Shown: piece after piece, positions 37,488-46,641 of the stretch
Numbering within the stretch: position 1 is the first letter of the stretch
Layout of the letters: each line of letters opens with the position of its first letter
From: Cytophagales bacterium
Lineage (GTDB): Bacteria; Pseudomonadota; Gammaproteobacteria; Burkholderiales; Burkholderiaceae_C
Direction: 5' to 3'
DNA length: 64,000 nt
Assembly (NCBI GenBank): GCA_030054145.1
Contig: JASGCK010000004.1
Location: 1-64,000, forward strand
The notes under the pieces: model-generated
What the model saw: the letters and a program-made list of their open reading frames with translations, nothing else
The model's database searches: none
Told to the model about the DNA's origin: nothing
Translations under genes and position numbers: made by a program

Positions 37488-38882
37488 TCAGCGCACCCCC
37501 GTCACAGCAGGATCAAGCACCATGTCACGACTGACGATCACGGTGAGCCGATCCCCTGCTTTGAGCCGTAGCTCAGGCTTGATATTGACGTTGCGTTGCA
37601 AAATTTGACGCGAGGTTTCAGACAGCACTTGCGCCGCTGTGTTGCCGCCAGAGCCGCCTACATTGATCGTGACGTTGGTCGGCTGCAAACTTTGCGCACG
37701 ACTCGCGACCCATGAGATCAAGAAGCTTGATCCAAAAATCTTCCAAAAGCGGTTATTGACTTCAGCAGGCGCTCCAATCGCACCTTGCACGTCCGCAGCC
37801 TTCATGTCGGCCAGCCACACACTTGCCCCAGTTTCAGGAAAAATCATCCGTGTGAATGCCAGCATGATGCGCTCTTGCCCCATGACCACTTCGCTGTTGT
37901 ATTCACAGTTCAATCGAGTCGAAGCGGAGATGAGCTTGTCCGACTGCGTGACCGAATCGAACACATTGCGCTCAACTCGTGCCGTGCAAGGCCCTGCCAA
38001 GTCGGAGCTGACATCCCGCTCCATGATGATGTTGATAGCAGTGCCTTCGTGCAGGGCGTAACGCCCAACACCAGATCTCGCCACAAGCGGAGGCTGTTCG
38101 GCTCGCGCTTTTGCAGATTGCGCTGTATTTTGTAAAAACCGTGTGTCTTGAGTCGCTTGCTGAGCCGCACCACCTGATTGCTGCTGTTTCAAATAAGCCT
38201 CTAGCAAAGATTGATTGCTATTGCTAGTCGATGCAGCGCCTGTTCGTGCGGTCGTCTGAGGTTGACTTTGCGCAAACTGTGCTGCCAAAAGTGCCGCTGG
38301 ACTGGTGGCATTGCCTGCCTGACGCTGAGTACTGGTGTCCTCATAAACATTCAGCTTGCGATTGGCATCCTTAGACACTTGCGCCTTGAGTGCATCGTAT
38401 TTATCCAGATCTTCGTCGCTAGGCGCACCTTCTGGTGTGCGCTCAGTCGCGTTTTGAGCAACACCGCCAGCGATGCGTTTGCCAAGACTACCAGCAGTAG
38501 GTGTTGAATTTGCAGAACCAGTACCTGGTTGCGCTGTAGGTGGCGTGCCAGCAGGCATCCCTGCTGCTTGCTGGCCCGAGGCTGGATTAGCTGGTGCCGC
38601 CCCAGCGTTAGGGTTGTTTGGCTCTTTGGCCGCATCTTGCCTAGCTTTTTCAGCTTGCTCCTCCATGCGCCGTCTATAGTTATCGGCATTGCCTGGTGCC
38701 GCTTGTCCAAGCGCCTTGGCTTCCTTCTCTGCGACAGCCTCAGCTCTTTTTTCTTGGATGGTGCTGCCCGTGCAGCGGCGCAGACCTACCAACACGGCAA
38801 CCACAATGAGCACGATGGACATCACCACCCACAGCCAATTGCGGCGTGTTGTTGGCTCAGGATTGTTGTGACGCTCAGCCAT
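37488..38882 (-). CDS. virB10: VirB10-type T4SS scaffold protein
   Basis: 464 residues. One membrane helix near 15-33 (LWVVMSIVLIVVAVLVGLRR), a long Ala/Gln/Pro-rich periplasmic linker (about 45-265), then the beta-barrel domain with YALHEGTAINIIMERDVSSD and AGDRLTVIVSRDM. It spans both membranes and links TraD-type coupling to the outer core. Start overlaps the virB9 stop. Last gene of the operon before a terminator. Confidence 0.8.
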   Translation of the reverse strand: MAERHNNPEPTTRRNWLWVVMSIVLIVVAVLVGLRRCTGSTIQEKRAEAVAEKEAKALGQAAPGNADNYRRRMEEQAEKARQDAAKEPNNPNAGAAPANPASGQQAAGMPAGTPPTAQPGTGSANSTPTAGSLGKRIAGGVAQNATERTPEGAPSDEDLDKYDALKAQVSKDANRKLNVYEDTSTQRQAGNATSPAALLAAQFAQSQPQTTARTGAASTSNSNQSLLEAYLKQQQSGGAAQQATQDTRFLQNTAQSAKARAEQPPLVARSGVGRYALHEGTAINIIMERDVSSDLAGPCTARVERNVFDSVTQSDKLISASTRLNCEYNSEVVMGQERIMLAFTRMIFPETGASVWLADMKAADVQGAIGAPAEVNNRFWKIFGSSFLISWVASRAQSLQPTNVTINVGGSGGNTAAQVLSETSRQILQRNVNIKPELRLKAGDRLTVIVSRDMVLDPAVTGVR

Positions 38883-39967
38883 TAAGGTTGCCCCACCACG
38901 TTGTTGGTTTTTAAATTGCGACAGTTGCTGTCAAACCAGCCACAGCTTGATGCCTTGTTACGGATGCGAACCTCGCGCTTGCCGTGCCGCATCAGCGCAC
39001 CATGCTCAAACACGCGGCCAATCACAAAATACGTGCCACGCGGCGCATACTCCACGGCTTCAGCCGTGCCATCGGGTGCTACGGCAAATAAAACAGGACG
39101 TAATGCCTGTGCAGCACGGAACTTGATCCATGTGCGCACGCCATCATCCATAACGCTTTCAGGTTTGAGGTCATCATCACCCTCAATGGTGTATTCACCG
39201 TTAAGTTTGCTCAAGTCCACCGTCATGCCGCCCTCGCCTGTGATGACCGATGTTTCACTGCGCTCTTTGGTCGCAGGCTTGTCGGGAGTCATAGAGGGCA
39301 AGCTGCTGGCAGGCATGGCAGGGCTTGCACTGTTAGCTTCATAGATGCCTTCAGTGTGAATCCAAGACACTCGCTGATATCGTGTTTCATTGGGACAAGC
39401 CGATGTATCCAGCAAATCAATCTGATAACGACGACGATCCGTAATGAGCGTGAGCGAGCCTGCCGCACCGCGTACACGTGAGCGGATAGCCACGTCAGAA
39501 CCTGTGTTCAGCACCTTTTGCTCCCACTCGGTTTCGTCATTGATGATGGATGTCAAAATCTTCTCACCTGCCTCCAGCTCGATGTGCGTGAAGCGATTGG
39601 CTAAGGTTTGAATCGGATAAATTTGATCCTTGTGGTACGGAAACACCACCAAACGCGGATCGTGTGGTAATCGCCTGCCCACAACCGTTGATGCCGCCGA
39701 TCCTGCCTCGCGTAGCACTTGACACATATCGGGCACAGCGGGTGCAGACGATGGCATCGCTGCATTGCCGCGTGCAGGATTGCCCTTTGATGCTGGTGTT
39801 TGAGCAGACGCCACTTTTGCCCACAACAAGCAAGCAACAATTAGCAACACCAAGATGGACAACGGAAACAAAACGCGCCACAACCGCGCACGGCGTTTAC
39901 GCTCAATCAAAGTAGGCAGAGGTCGATCCAAGGGAATATTGAGATCAAGCATGGTGGAATGCGTCAT
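38882..39967 (-). CDS. virB9: VirB9-type T4SS outer-core protein
   Basis: About 361 residues if started at ATG 39967; a TTG start further up would overlap virB8. A membrane segment near 30-48 ends in AKVASAQ, consistent with a signal sequence. Core strands include VVFPYHKDQIYPIQT, SLTLITDRRRYQIDLLDTS and RTWIKFRAAQALRPVLFAVA, typical of VirB9/TrbG. It builds the outer-membrane ring with VirB10. No VirB7 lipoprotein was recognised next to it. Confidence 0.75.
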   Translation of the reverse strand: MTHSTMLDLNIPLDRPLPTLIERKRRARLWRVLFPLSILVLLIVACLLWAKVASAQTPASKGNPARGNAAMPSSAPAVPDMCQVLREAGSAASTVVGRRLPHDPRLVVFPYHKDQIYPIQTLANRFTHIELEAGEKILTSIINDETEWEQKVLNTGSDVAIRSRVRGAAGSLTLITDRRRYQIDLLDTSACPNETRYQRVSWIHTEGIYEANSASPAMPASSLPSMTPDKPATKERSETSVITGEGGMTVDLSKLNGEYTIEGDDDLKPESVMDDGVRTWIKFRAAQALRPVLFAVAPDGTAEAVEYAPRGTYFVIGRVFEHGALMRHGKREVRIRNKASSCGWFDSNCRNLKTNNVVGQP

Positions 39968-39998
39968 AAGGGTTGGCTTTTGTGAATGGACTTTTGTT

Positions 39999-40700
39999 TC
40001 AACGGGTGATCTGGTCACTGATCGTGAAATGGGTAATAACAAAACCAATAGGGTTTTCGCCAAGCGGATCGTTCGTCAAATCCCCATCGAGCAAGCCAAA
40101 CTCTATGGTTAGCAGCTTGCGCTGGCGGCGTGTCTCTAGCCCGTTGATACGTTCAATCCAGGTCACATCCACAAATGCGACCTTGCCACTCTCGTTGTAA
40201 GCAACCGTCGGGAGTCCGACGATTTCCCTTGACAACCCTACCGTAGTCGCCATTCTTGCTGGTGTTTTATCAATGTTGAGCACCCAGTCGTCCAGCTCGT
40301 TGGTGGCTGCACCGCGTGTCCACGTAATCGCTTTGACTTGGTTCTCCTTGGTGGACGCATTCATCAAAATCACCCAGTACACCCACTTGCGAATGAAGTA
40401 CGTGATGTTGGCCTCTTTGGGCTTGAACTCTTCGGCAATGCGGTTAGATGCGGACACGCGGCCCGTAGAGCCATCAACCTCTAAGAAATATGGAATGCGT
40501 TTGCGCGTGAGCGCTAAGCCCACAAAACCTCCTGCTAACACTGCGCTAACCAGCCATGTACGGCGATTGGTGGCGCGTAGGTGCGCGTTTTCAGTTTGAA
40601 GACCTGCCACCAAGTCGGCATAGACCTTACTGGCCTTAATACCCTCAGGGGTATTGACAGCTGGCGAAGATTCTTTAGAATGCGATTCACGTCCGAACAT
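39999..40700 (-). CDS. virB8: VirB8-type T4SS inner-membrane protein
   Basis: 233 residues from ATG 40700. Short cytoplasmic part, one membrane helix near 47-66 (TWLVSAVLAGGFVGLALTRK), then an NTF2-like periplasmic domain (AITWTRGAATNELDDWV, KVAFVDVTWIERING, LTIEFGLLDGD). VirB8 is an assembly factor of the inner-membrane complex. 31 bp upstream of virB9. Confidence 0.75.
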   Translation of the reverse strand: MFGRESHSKESSPAVNTPEGIKASKVYADLVAGLQTENAHLRATNRRTWLVSAVLAGGFVGLALTRKRIPYFLEVDGSTGRVSASNRIAEEFKPKEANITYFIRKWVYWVILMNASTKENQVKAITWTRGAATNELDDWVLNIDKTPARMATTVGLSREIVGLPTVAYNESGKVAFVDVTWIERINGLETRRQRKLLTIEFGLLDGDLTNDPLGENPIGFVITHFTISDQITR

Positions 40701-40809
40701 ATACGACTCTTTCAAATGATGTGGGTGTTTTCAACACGACCATGTCAACCACCATCCAGGGTTCAGACGTTAAGTAGATAAACCTATCCACCAAACCTTG
40801 GAATAAATC

Positions 40810-41049
40810 ATGATTGATCCTTCTCTTTTCGTAATTCTTCTCGTAGCCTTTATGTTTTTTGCATTGCGCTGGACGTGGAAGCTTGCTTTTGACGAGCCCA
40901 AAATGACCAACGAGGAATATCAAAAATTTCTCAACGGATTGAATGCTGAGCAACGTATGCAGTGGGCTTTTTATAAATTGCAATGGGAGCAAGGCAATAG
41001 AACGCAACGCGAGCTTGAAAATATTGCCAGCGCTGTTCGTTTGAAATAG
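40810..41049 (+). CDS. Small membrane protein antisense within the VirB operon
   Basis: 79 residues from ATG 40810 on the plus strand, between virB6 and virB8, which are on the minus strand. N-terminal membrane helix (about residues 4-21, SLFVILLVAFMFFALRW), then a cytoplasmic-type helical domain with EEYQKFLNGLNAEQRMQWAF. No family recognised. Small inner-membrane proteins in T4SS loci are often entry-exclusion factors; this one is a candidate by position and topology only. Confidence 0.5.
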   Translation: MIDPSLFVILLVAFMFFALRWTWKLAFDEPKMTNEEYQKFLNGLNAEQRMQWAFYKLQWEQGNRTQRELENIASAVRLK

Positions 41050-41057
41050 AAATTGCA

Positions 41058-42104
41058 TCATTTCGAGTCCTTGCGATTGGCTTTGGCAAATTCAATAAGG
41101 TTTTTAAACCCTGAATTTGCGGCTCCACCAGCCGAACCTTTGCCAAACTTTTGAGCTGTTGCACCACCACTACCGCTTACTAATCCCGCAGCAAAGCTAG
41201 GCGCTTGCCACATCAAAAACGCGGCTAAGGCAGCAAACACGCAGACAAAGAATGCGGCCATTTCATCGGCTGCAATCAAGTCCGTGCCTGACGTGCCAAC
41301 GACCTGCTCTGCCACCTGTTTTACTCCGTCGATGATGATGAGTACGATGGACAGCATCCATGCAGACACCATCTTGATGAAGCAAGCGATGATGGTGAAG
41401 CGCAGCCAGCCATCAAATAAAAACTCAGTTCGTTGAATCAATATCCAAGGCACCAAGATCGGGCCAAATGTCATGGCTGCACCGAATGACACCTCGGCAA
41501 TGAAATTGACCGCCAAAAATGCAAAGAGCAACAAAATCATAAAGCCCAGCGCAAGCAAGCGAAGTAACCACGTGAACAAAACGGCAGGGAAATTCATCAA
41601 AATATCCACCAGCCCCACACTTGCGCCACCATTGGCCGACGTGTGATCGCAAACCACTTCTGTGCTGCCAGTCGGATTGCCATTGGCATCCATCGTGGGC
41701 ACTTCAGAGCAGTTAATTGCGAGGCTTTGACGGTCGCTGACAAACAATCGTTTAGACGCACTAATGATGTTTGAAACACCAGCTCCGACGGTGCTACCTC
41801 CCGCCACTTTCATAGATATTTCTTGGGTATTGCTTTGGAAAAAGCCACCCACGGTACTCGTCCAGCCCAGCAACATGACTGAAAACACAATCGAGAACTT
41901 CATGGTGAGCGTGACGCTCTCCACCATTGCCTGCGTGCCATCGCCAGACAGCATCCACATGAGCACGAGCCAAGTGACTGACATTAAAAATAAAACCAGG
42001 GCTAAGTCTTGACCTTCACCCACTAAAACCCCCGCCTTGCTGCTCATCAAGGTAACGGTCTTGTCGTACATTTGCTGCGCAATTGATGCGTATTCCAAAG
42101 CCAT
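41058..42104 (-). CDS. virB6: VirB6-type polytopic T4SS protein
   Basis: 348 residues from ATG 42104 with AAGGAG upstream. Several membrane helices (about 48-68, 85-100, 175-205, 210-225, 240-265 and 285-305) around a periplasmic loop with two Cys (INCSEVP, VVCDH). VirB6/TrbL proteins form part of the substrate channel at the inner membrane. Confidence 0.75.
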   Translation of the reverse strand: MALEYASIAQQMYDKTVTLMSSKAGVLVGEGQDLALVLFLMSVTWLVLMWMLSGDGTQAMVESVTLTMKFSIVFSVMLLGWTSTVGGFFQSNTQEISMKVAGGSTVGAGVSNIISASKRLFVSDRQSLAINCSEVPTMDANGNPTGSTEVVCDHTSANGGASVGLVDILMNFPAVLFTWLLRLLALGFMILLLFAFLAVNFIAEVSFGAAMTFGPILVPWILIQRTEFLFDGWLRFTIIACFIKMVSAWMLSIVLIIIDGVKQVAEQVVGTSGTDLIAADEMAAFFVCVFAALAAFLMWQAPSFAAGLVSGSGGATAQKFGKGSAGGAANSGFKNLIEFAKANRKDSK

Positions 42105-42120
42105 GATTAGTTCACTCCTT

Positions 42121-42468
42121 TCATAGCAAACCCAGCAGTTCAGCAAAGCGGCGGCCAAGATGGATCAACACCATCACCAGTGCTGGCAGAAGCCCGAGCA
42201 CACCAAACACAAACAGCGCAGGCTTTTCTCTGGCCACACGAAATGCACCCCACACCAACATGGCGCTAAATGAACGCTTGAGGCGGCTAGAAGGCGCATA
42301 AAACGTCCCGTTCGTTTGCGCGGCTTGGTCGTAGCTGCGCATCAAGCGAATCAACTCCTTGGCTAGGCTTGAGGGCAATGATGGCAAGTACCGCGCAAAA
42401 CTGCTTATCTTTTGCGGGTTGCGATGCTTTAACCAGCTGCGCACGACGAGACGTTCAAAAATATGCAT
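42121..42468 (-). CDS. Small T4SS-operon membrane protein
   Basis: 115 residues, basic, with one clear hydrophobic stretch near 85-103 (ALFVFGVLGLLPALVMVLI) and amphipathic helices before it. It lies between virB5 and virB6 in the operon, 7 bp from virB5. No family recognised; an accessory or exclusion role is possible by place. Confidence 0.5.
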   Translation of the reverse strand: MHIFERLVVRSWLKHRNPQKISSFARYLPSLPSSLAKELIRLMRSYDQAAQTNGTFYAPSSRLKRSFSAMLVWGAFRVAREKPALFVFGVLGLLPALVMVLIHLGRRFAELLGLL

Positions 42469-42475
42469 ATCAGTC

Positions 42476-43333
42476 TTACTCAGGTGCCTTCATGCCATCC
42501 CAGCCCTTGTCCCAAGGGTTGCCCTTCCAAGTGCCTACACCTTCATTTCGTGCCTTTTGTGCTTTGAGGTTTTCAGCCGACTTGACCAACATGGCGGCAC
42601 GCGCAGCGCTGCTTTCCTGAGCCGCCACATTGGCTGTGTTCTTGTCCATGTTTTGCTGGAGCATCAAGCCACGCATTTCCATGAGTTCACCAGCCACCAT
42701 CGTGGTTTGCTGATTAAGCTGCGACAACCCTTGCACATTGCCCACGATGCCACTGGTTTGATCGGATACCTTGCGCAACTGCGCAGCCCTGTCTTGCAGG
42801 TTTTGGATAGCTGCCATGTCGTTGTTCAAACGCTGCTTGTAAATGCCGCCACGCTTTTGCGCGTTGGCAATCTCATAGCCCATGTACTTCACTAAATCCA
42901 TGCCGATACCATTGGCTTCTTGGACGCGGGTTTGCAAAAGGCTAGCAGCTGAAGTTGACACTTTCTTCACGTCATTCACGCTTTGGTACAGCCTAGACAG
43001 GGCGCTTATTTGTGCTTGATATGGCGCAAGCATCGCGTCCAATTGCTCTTTGGGGTAATTTTGTAGATTTTTGAGCATGGTGGTGTACTGTTCAACCTGC
43101 ACCAGCTTGCTGTTGATTTGTTCGGCAACCATTTCTGCTTGTGTTGTGACGGAAGCCATCAGCTCGCCGTTATTCATAAGTTGCGTCACCTCAGTCGCGC
43201 CGCCAGTGCCAGCAACTGTGCCTGCGCAAGCAGGCTGAACGAGTGATGACAGCGTGAGCGCTCCCGCCAACAGCGCCGCTGCGCCCAGCAGTTTGTGCTT
43301 GGAATTTAAATGTTTGAAATTAAGTGCCTGCAT
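42476..43333 (-). CDS. virB5: VirB5/TrbJ-type pilus-tip protein
   Basis: 285 residues with a signal peptide (about residues 1-37, ending QPACA). The rest is long helices and coiled coil (TTQAEMVAEQINSKLVQVEQ, then SALSRLYQSVNDVKKVSTSA), characteristic of VirB5/TrbJ. It would be secreted to the periplasm and pilus tip. Start overlaps the end of virB4 by 14 bp. Confidence 0.75.
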   Translation of the reverse strand: MQALNFKHLNSKHKLLGAAALLAGALTLSSLVQPACAGTVAGTGGATEVTQLMNNGELMASVTTQAEMVAEQINSKLVQVEQYTTMLKNLQNYPKEQLDAMLAPYQAQISALSRLYQSVNDVKKVSTSAASLLQTRVQEANGIGMDLVKYMGYEIANAQKRGGIYKQRLNNDMAAIQNLQDRAAQLRKVSDQTSGIVGNVQGLSQLNQQTTMVAGELMEMRGLMLQQNMDKNTANVAAQESSAARAAMLVKSAENLKAQKARNEGVGTWKGNPWDKGWDGMKAPE

Positions 43334-45953
43334 GATGTTTGCCTCCAGTTAGTTCGTTTAAATACCGCTGTTGCCAGCCTTGTTGTCCGAAATCGTCGCC
43401 TGTGAAATAGTGTTTTTCCAGCGCACGCTGCGCCGTTACGTCTGATCTGAAATAAGCCATTTGCGCGGGAGTCAACTGCACACTGACGCGCCTGCGCAGC
43501 TCACCTTGCTTGATGAAGTAGTCCTTCTTGGGCGTGCCTGCGGCAATGAAGTTCAAGTCTTCGGCGCGTAGACCCCACTCTTCGGTATAAATCTTGGCCA
43601 AGCTACCGCGATTCGCTTTGTCATTCGGTGTCCATATGGCAGTGGGTAAGTTGTCGCGGAACGCCGCGAACTCGTTCGACTCCACCAATTGATCGGGTGA
43701 CTGCGTGTCAAAGAACATACGCACGCCGAGTTTTCTCAATGTCACTAGGTCTTCGCCCAGTTGTGCCTCAAAATGCTTGTTGCGCAGGAAATAACGCAGT
43801 TCAGGAATGTAGATGAAGGTCGGCTGAATTGCCACCGCATCCTGATTGCGCATGTTCTTGCGCGTTGAAACAGCGATGCGATAAAACGCTTGGCTCATAT
43901 AGGGTGCGGACAATTCATCGCTTTGCAGGATCGAACCGTTTTCGATACCAACTAGCGAGGTAAGCTCAAAATCGTCTTCCTCGTTATCAAAATAATTGCC
44001 GTTCAAATTACCCTGAATCCAAGGCATCAGATTTTGCGCAAGCGCTGTTTGATGATTCAAAAATGAAATCACGGAGGACAGACGCAGTAGCTTACGATCG
44101 CTCTTGCCCATTTGCGCCGTGGTGAACAAGGCACGCTCCAGCTCGATGCGATCAGCGGCGGATGGCATATAGCCACGCTGCTTAACCAACAGCTCAATCC
44201 AACCAATCAAGAAGCCAATGTGCTCAGTCGCTGAGTCCTCCAGCAAGCCGCGAATCGGATTCATGCGTGCGCGGCCATTGCTGACCGATTCAGGATTCAA
44301 GTCGATGTACTTGCCGCCTTGGAGCAAAATGGCAGGACGTACTGAGTAATTTTTGTCGAAGCAAATCACCCGCGCTCTTGGATACTGGCGGAAAGCCGTC
44401 CAGCACATATTGGCAAACGTCGTCTTACCACCTCCCGTGCCGCCCAGAATGATGGCGTGCCCTACGTCCCCCACGTAGCCTGTGAAGTGATAGGGCGTGC
44501 GCTGATTGGTCGGTAGGATCAAGAGCGCAGGGCAATGAACCTTGAGTTCTTGGGTCAGGTATTCACAAGTAGGCTCACCGTGCGAAACAGTGAGCAATGG
44601 TGCTAAATCCACCATATTACTGGTTTCAATCTTGCTCCAACGTGCAATCTCATCGTGAGAGCCAGGGATGGTTGCTGCAAAGGTCGAAAGCTTGTGTAGG
44701 GTCTCCCTGATTGGAGACAGTTGGCAACTGTTGAAGATGTTTTCGATGCGCTGGGTATCGGTCTCTAATTGACGCAAATCCTGCGCATGAACCACCAACC
44801 CACCGTACCAAAGTCCCACGCCCTTGTGTCCTACCTCCACCGCGTCTTGCAGCGCCTGCGCCTCATCGGTGAGATCAGCCCTTACCTCATTGCGAGTGGC
44901 TTCAGATACCTGGCCGTTACCACTCAAACCCGCTGCCAAATATGCCTTTAGGGGAAATTTACGAATGTTATGGTACCGCGTCATTTCGGCTACTAACGAC
45001 ACGCCCTTGCGTGCAGGCTGGAAGCGAAACACATGGGTCAGAGTGAATGCCACAGGCGCAGACATCAACTCAGCAAACATATCCAACTGGAGCGGACGCT
45101 TCTTGCCGCGCTTCATCAAGCCAAAGCTGATAGAGGACAAATAGCTGCGCTGCATCCCGCTGATTTCTATATGGTCACGGTGGCTGTTATCAAGGGCATC
45201 GACCGTGAAGCCTGTATCCCAGAAATGGCCTTCACTAGGCAATTGTTTAGGCGCAAACGTGCGCGTCGGGGAGACGCACATCGTGAGAAAGCCGCCAAGT
45301 TGTTCGCCAATCAAAGGGCGCAGTCCAAGACGCTGGACGGACGAAGCAAACTGCGCAAGCACCTTTTCAAACTGAGCGGCTGCATCTTCTAAATCTTGCA
45401 AAGTCTCATGCGAAAAATCGGAATTGCCCGTTACCATGTCGCGCAGTGATCGCAAAATCGAACGCAACGTGACACCAAGGCCACCATTGCCGCCTGTGCT
45501 TGATGCCCTTGCAATACGCGCTAGTGCCCTAGAGCTGTTGGCAGGCGGCTCCATCGCCAAACTGACCGTATGGAAATTGGTAAACTGCGCGTTTTTGAGA
45601 AACGCTTCGCGTTGGCTATCGTGAATCGCTTGACTCACAGGATCAGGGAATTGCGCCTCAGGGAAGTCGGTGGTGAGCCGTCTTCGCACCTGCCACCACA
45701 TGGTGATAGGCAACTCCTGCATTGGCTTGTAGGCATAGTCCAGCTGGCCGCGCAAGGCATTGATCGTGCTGATTTCCGTTGAATCACTATCCACACCATC
45801 AAACACAAAATTGGCAAGCAAAGAGCCATCTTTTTGCACTACGATGTGCTCATCCCAGTCGAACAACCACTGAACCAACTCGGCCACAGGCTGTCCCGCC
45901 TGATCTAGCCAAGTTTGCGTGCGTTCAGCAATGGACATAGAAGGCTTAAACAT
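43320..45953 (-). CDS. virB4: VirB4-type T4SS ATPase
   Basis: 877 residues. Walker A is LGGTGGGKTTFAN near 501-512; a Walker B-like segment (PTFIYIPELRYFL) and the FFDTQSPDQLV block near 740-760 belong to the VirB4/TrbE family. The N-terminal 400 residues include the family domain (MWWQVRRRLTTDFPEAQFPD). It energises pilus assembly and substrate passage. Overlaps virB3 by one base. Confidence 0.85.
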   Translation of the reverse strand: MFKPSMSIAERTQTWLDQAGQPVAELVQWLFDWDEHIVVQKDGSLLANFVFDGVDSDSTEISTINALRGQLDYAYKPMQELPITMWWQVRRRLTTDFPEAQFPDPVSQAIHDSQREAFLKNAQFTNFHTVSLAMEPPANSSRALARIARASSTGGNGGLGVTLRSILRSLRDMVTGNSDFSHETLQDLEDAAAQFEKVLAQFASSVQRLGLRPLIGEQLGGFLTMCVSPTRTFAPKQLPSEGHFWDTGFTVDALDNSHRDHIEISGMQRSYLSSISFGLMKRGKKRPLQLDMFAELMSAPVAFTLTHVFRFQPARKGVSLVAEMTRYHNIRKFPLKAYLAAGLSGNGQVSEATRNEVRADLTDEAQALQDAVEVGHKGVGLWYGGLVVHAQDLRQLETDTQRIENIFNSCQLSPIRETLHKLSTFAATIPGSHDEIARWSKIETSNMVDLAPLLTVSHGEPTCEYLTQELKVHCPALLILPTNQRTPYHFTGYVGDVGHAIILGGTGGGKTTFANMCWTAFRQYPRARVICFDKNYSVRPAILLQGGKYIDLNPESVSNGRARMNPIRGLLEDSATEHIGFLIGWIELLVKQRGYMPSAADRIELERALFTTAQMGKSDRKLLRLSSVISFLNHQTALAQNLMPWIQGNLNGNYFDNEEDDFELTSLVGIENGSILQSDELSAPYMSQAFYRIAVSTRKNMRNQDAVAIQPTFIYIPELRYFLRNKHFEAQLGEDLVTLRKLGVRMFFDTQSPDQLVESNEFAAFRDNLPTAIWTPNDKANRGSLAKIYTEEWGLRAEDLNFIAAGTPKKDYFIKQGELRRRVSVQLTPAQMAYFRSDVTAQRALEKHYFTGDDFGQQGWQQRYLNELTGGKHHAGT

Positions 45954-46267
45954 CAGCGAAGCACTCCACGACCAAAGCCGACAGGCCGCAAGCCGCGCCG
46001 TTGGTTTACGCTTGGATAAGGGTCGTAACGATTCGCTTGGCGCGAATACTTCATGTAGCAGCCAATCAAATTAGGCATCAACTTGGTTACCATCATCAAC
46101 ACGAAGTGAAAGGCAAATGAGAGCATCACCCAGCCCCACCAACGAGTTGCTGCGGTGATGTACATGCACTGCAACAAGTTGAATGTGAACAACCAGTCAT
46201 CCACCCCAAGCGTTGTCATGGGGTGCAAGATGGAGGTGTTGACCTCGGATGTTTCTAAAACGTCCAT
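45953..46267 (-). CDS. virB3: VirB3-type T4SS membrane protein
   Basis: About 104 residues from ATG 46267; a TTG at 46300 would add 11. One long hydrophobic region near 42-66 (WWGWVMLSFAFHFVLMMVTK) fits VirB3/TrbD, which is inserted in the inner membrane next to VirB4. Located between virB2 and virB4 as usual. Confidence 0.65.
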   Translation of the reverse strand: MDVLETSEVNTSILHPMTTLGVDDWLFTFNLLQCMYITAATRWWGWVMLSFAFHFVLMMVTKLMPNLIGCYMKYSRQANRYDPYPSVNQRRGLRPVGFGRGVLR

Positions 46268-46290
46268 GATGATGCGTTCAAATATTTGGC

Positions 46291-46605
46291 TTAGCCGCAA
46301 AAGATGGAGCGCCCCGTCACTGAAGTCACAATGGCTTCAATCGACAATGCAACACCAAGGCAAGCCAAAAGCACCAGCCCTTTGCCCAGCGCCGTCTTGC
46401 CGCCATCCAGCTTGGCCGCAATCACAATTACCGTGGCCACCACAATCGTGACCCACATGAACAGTTCGTCATCGACGATCTTTTTGTAAGGACGGCAAAT
46501 AGATTGACTCAAAAATCCTGCGTGCGCCTCTACCGCGCAGAACATCGAGAGTCCCACCGTGACCATGAGGTCAAGACCTTTTTTAAGCATTTGAAGTAGT
46601 TTCAT
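46291..46605 (-). CDS. virB2: VirB2/TrbC-type pilin
   Basis: 104 residues. Signal sequence with predicted cut after VEAHA, then two membrane helices (LFMWVTIVVATVIVIAAKLD and LVLLACLGVALSIEAIVTSV) and two Cys. This is the usual layout of VirB2 pilins, which are extracted to make the conjugative pilus. Upstream of virB3. Confidence 0.75.
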   Translation of the reverse strand: MKLLQMLKKGLDLMVTVGLSMFCAVEAHAGFLSQSICRPYKKIVDDELFMWVTIVVATVIVIAAKLDGGKTALGKGLVLLACLGVALSIEAIVTSVTGRSIFCG

Positions 46606-46641
46606 AGTTCAGTTCCCTAGTTAAAAAAATAATTGCTGCAA

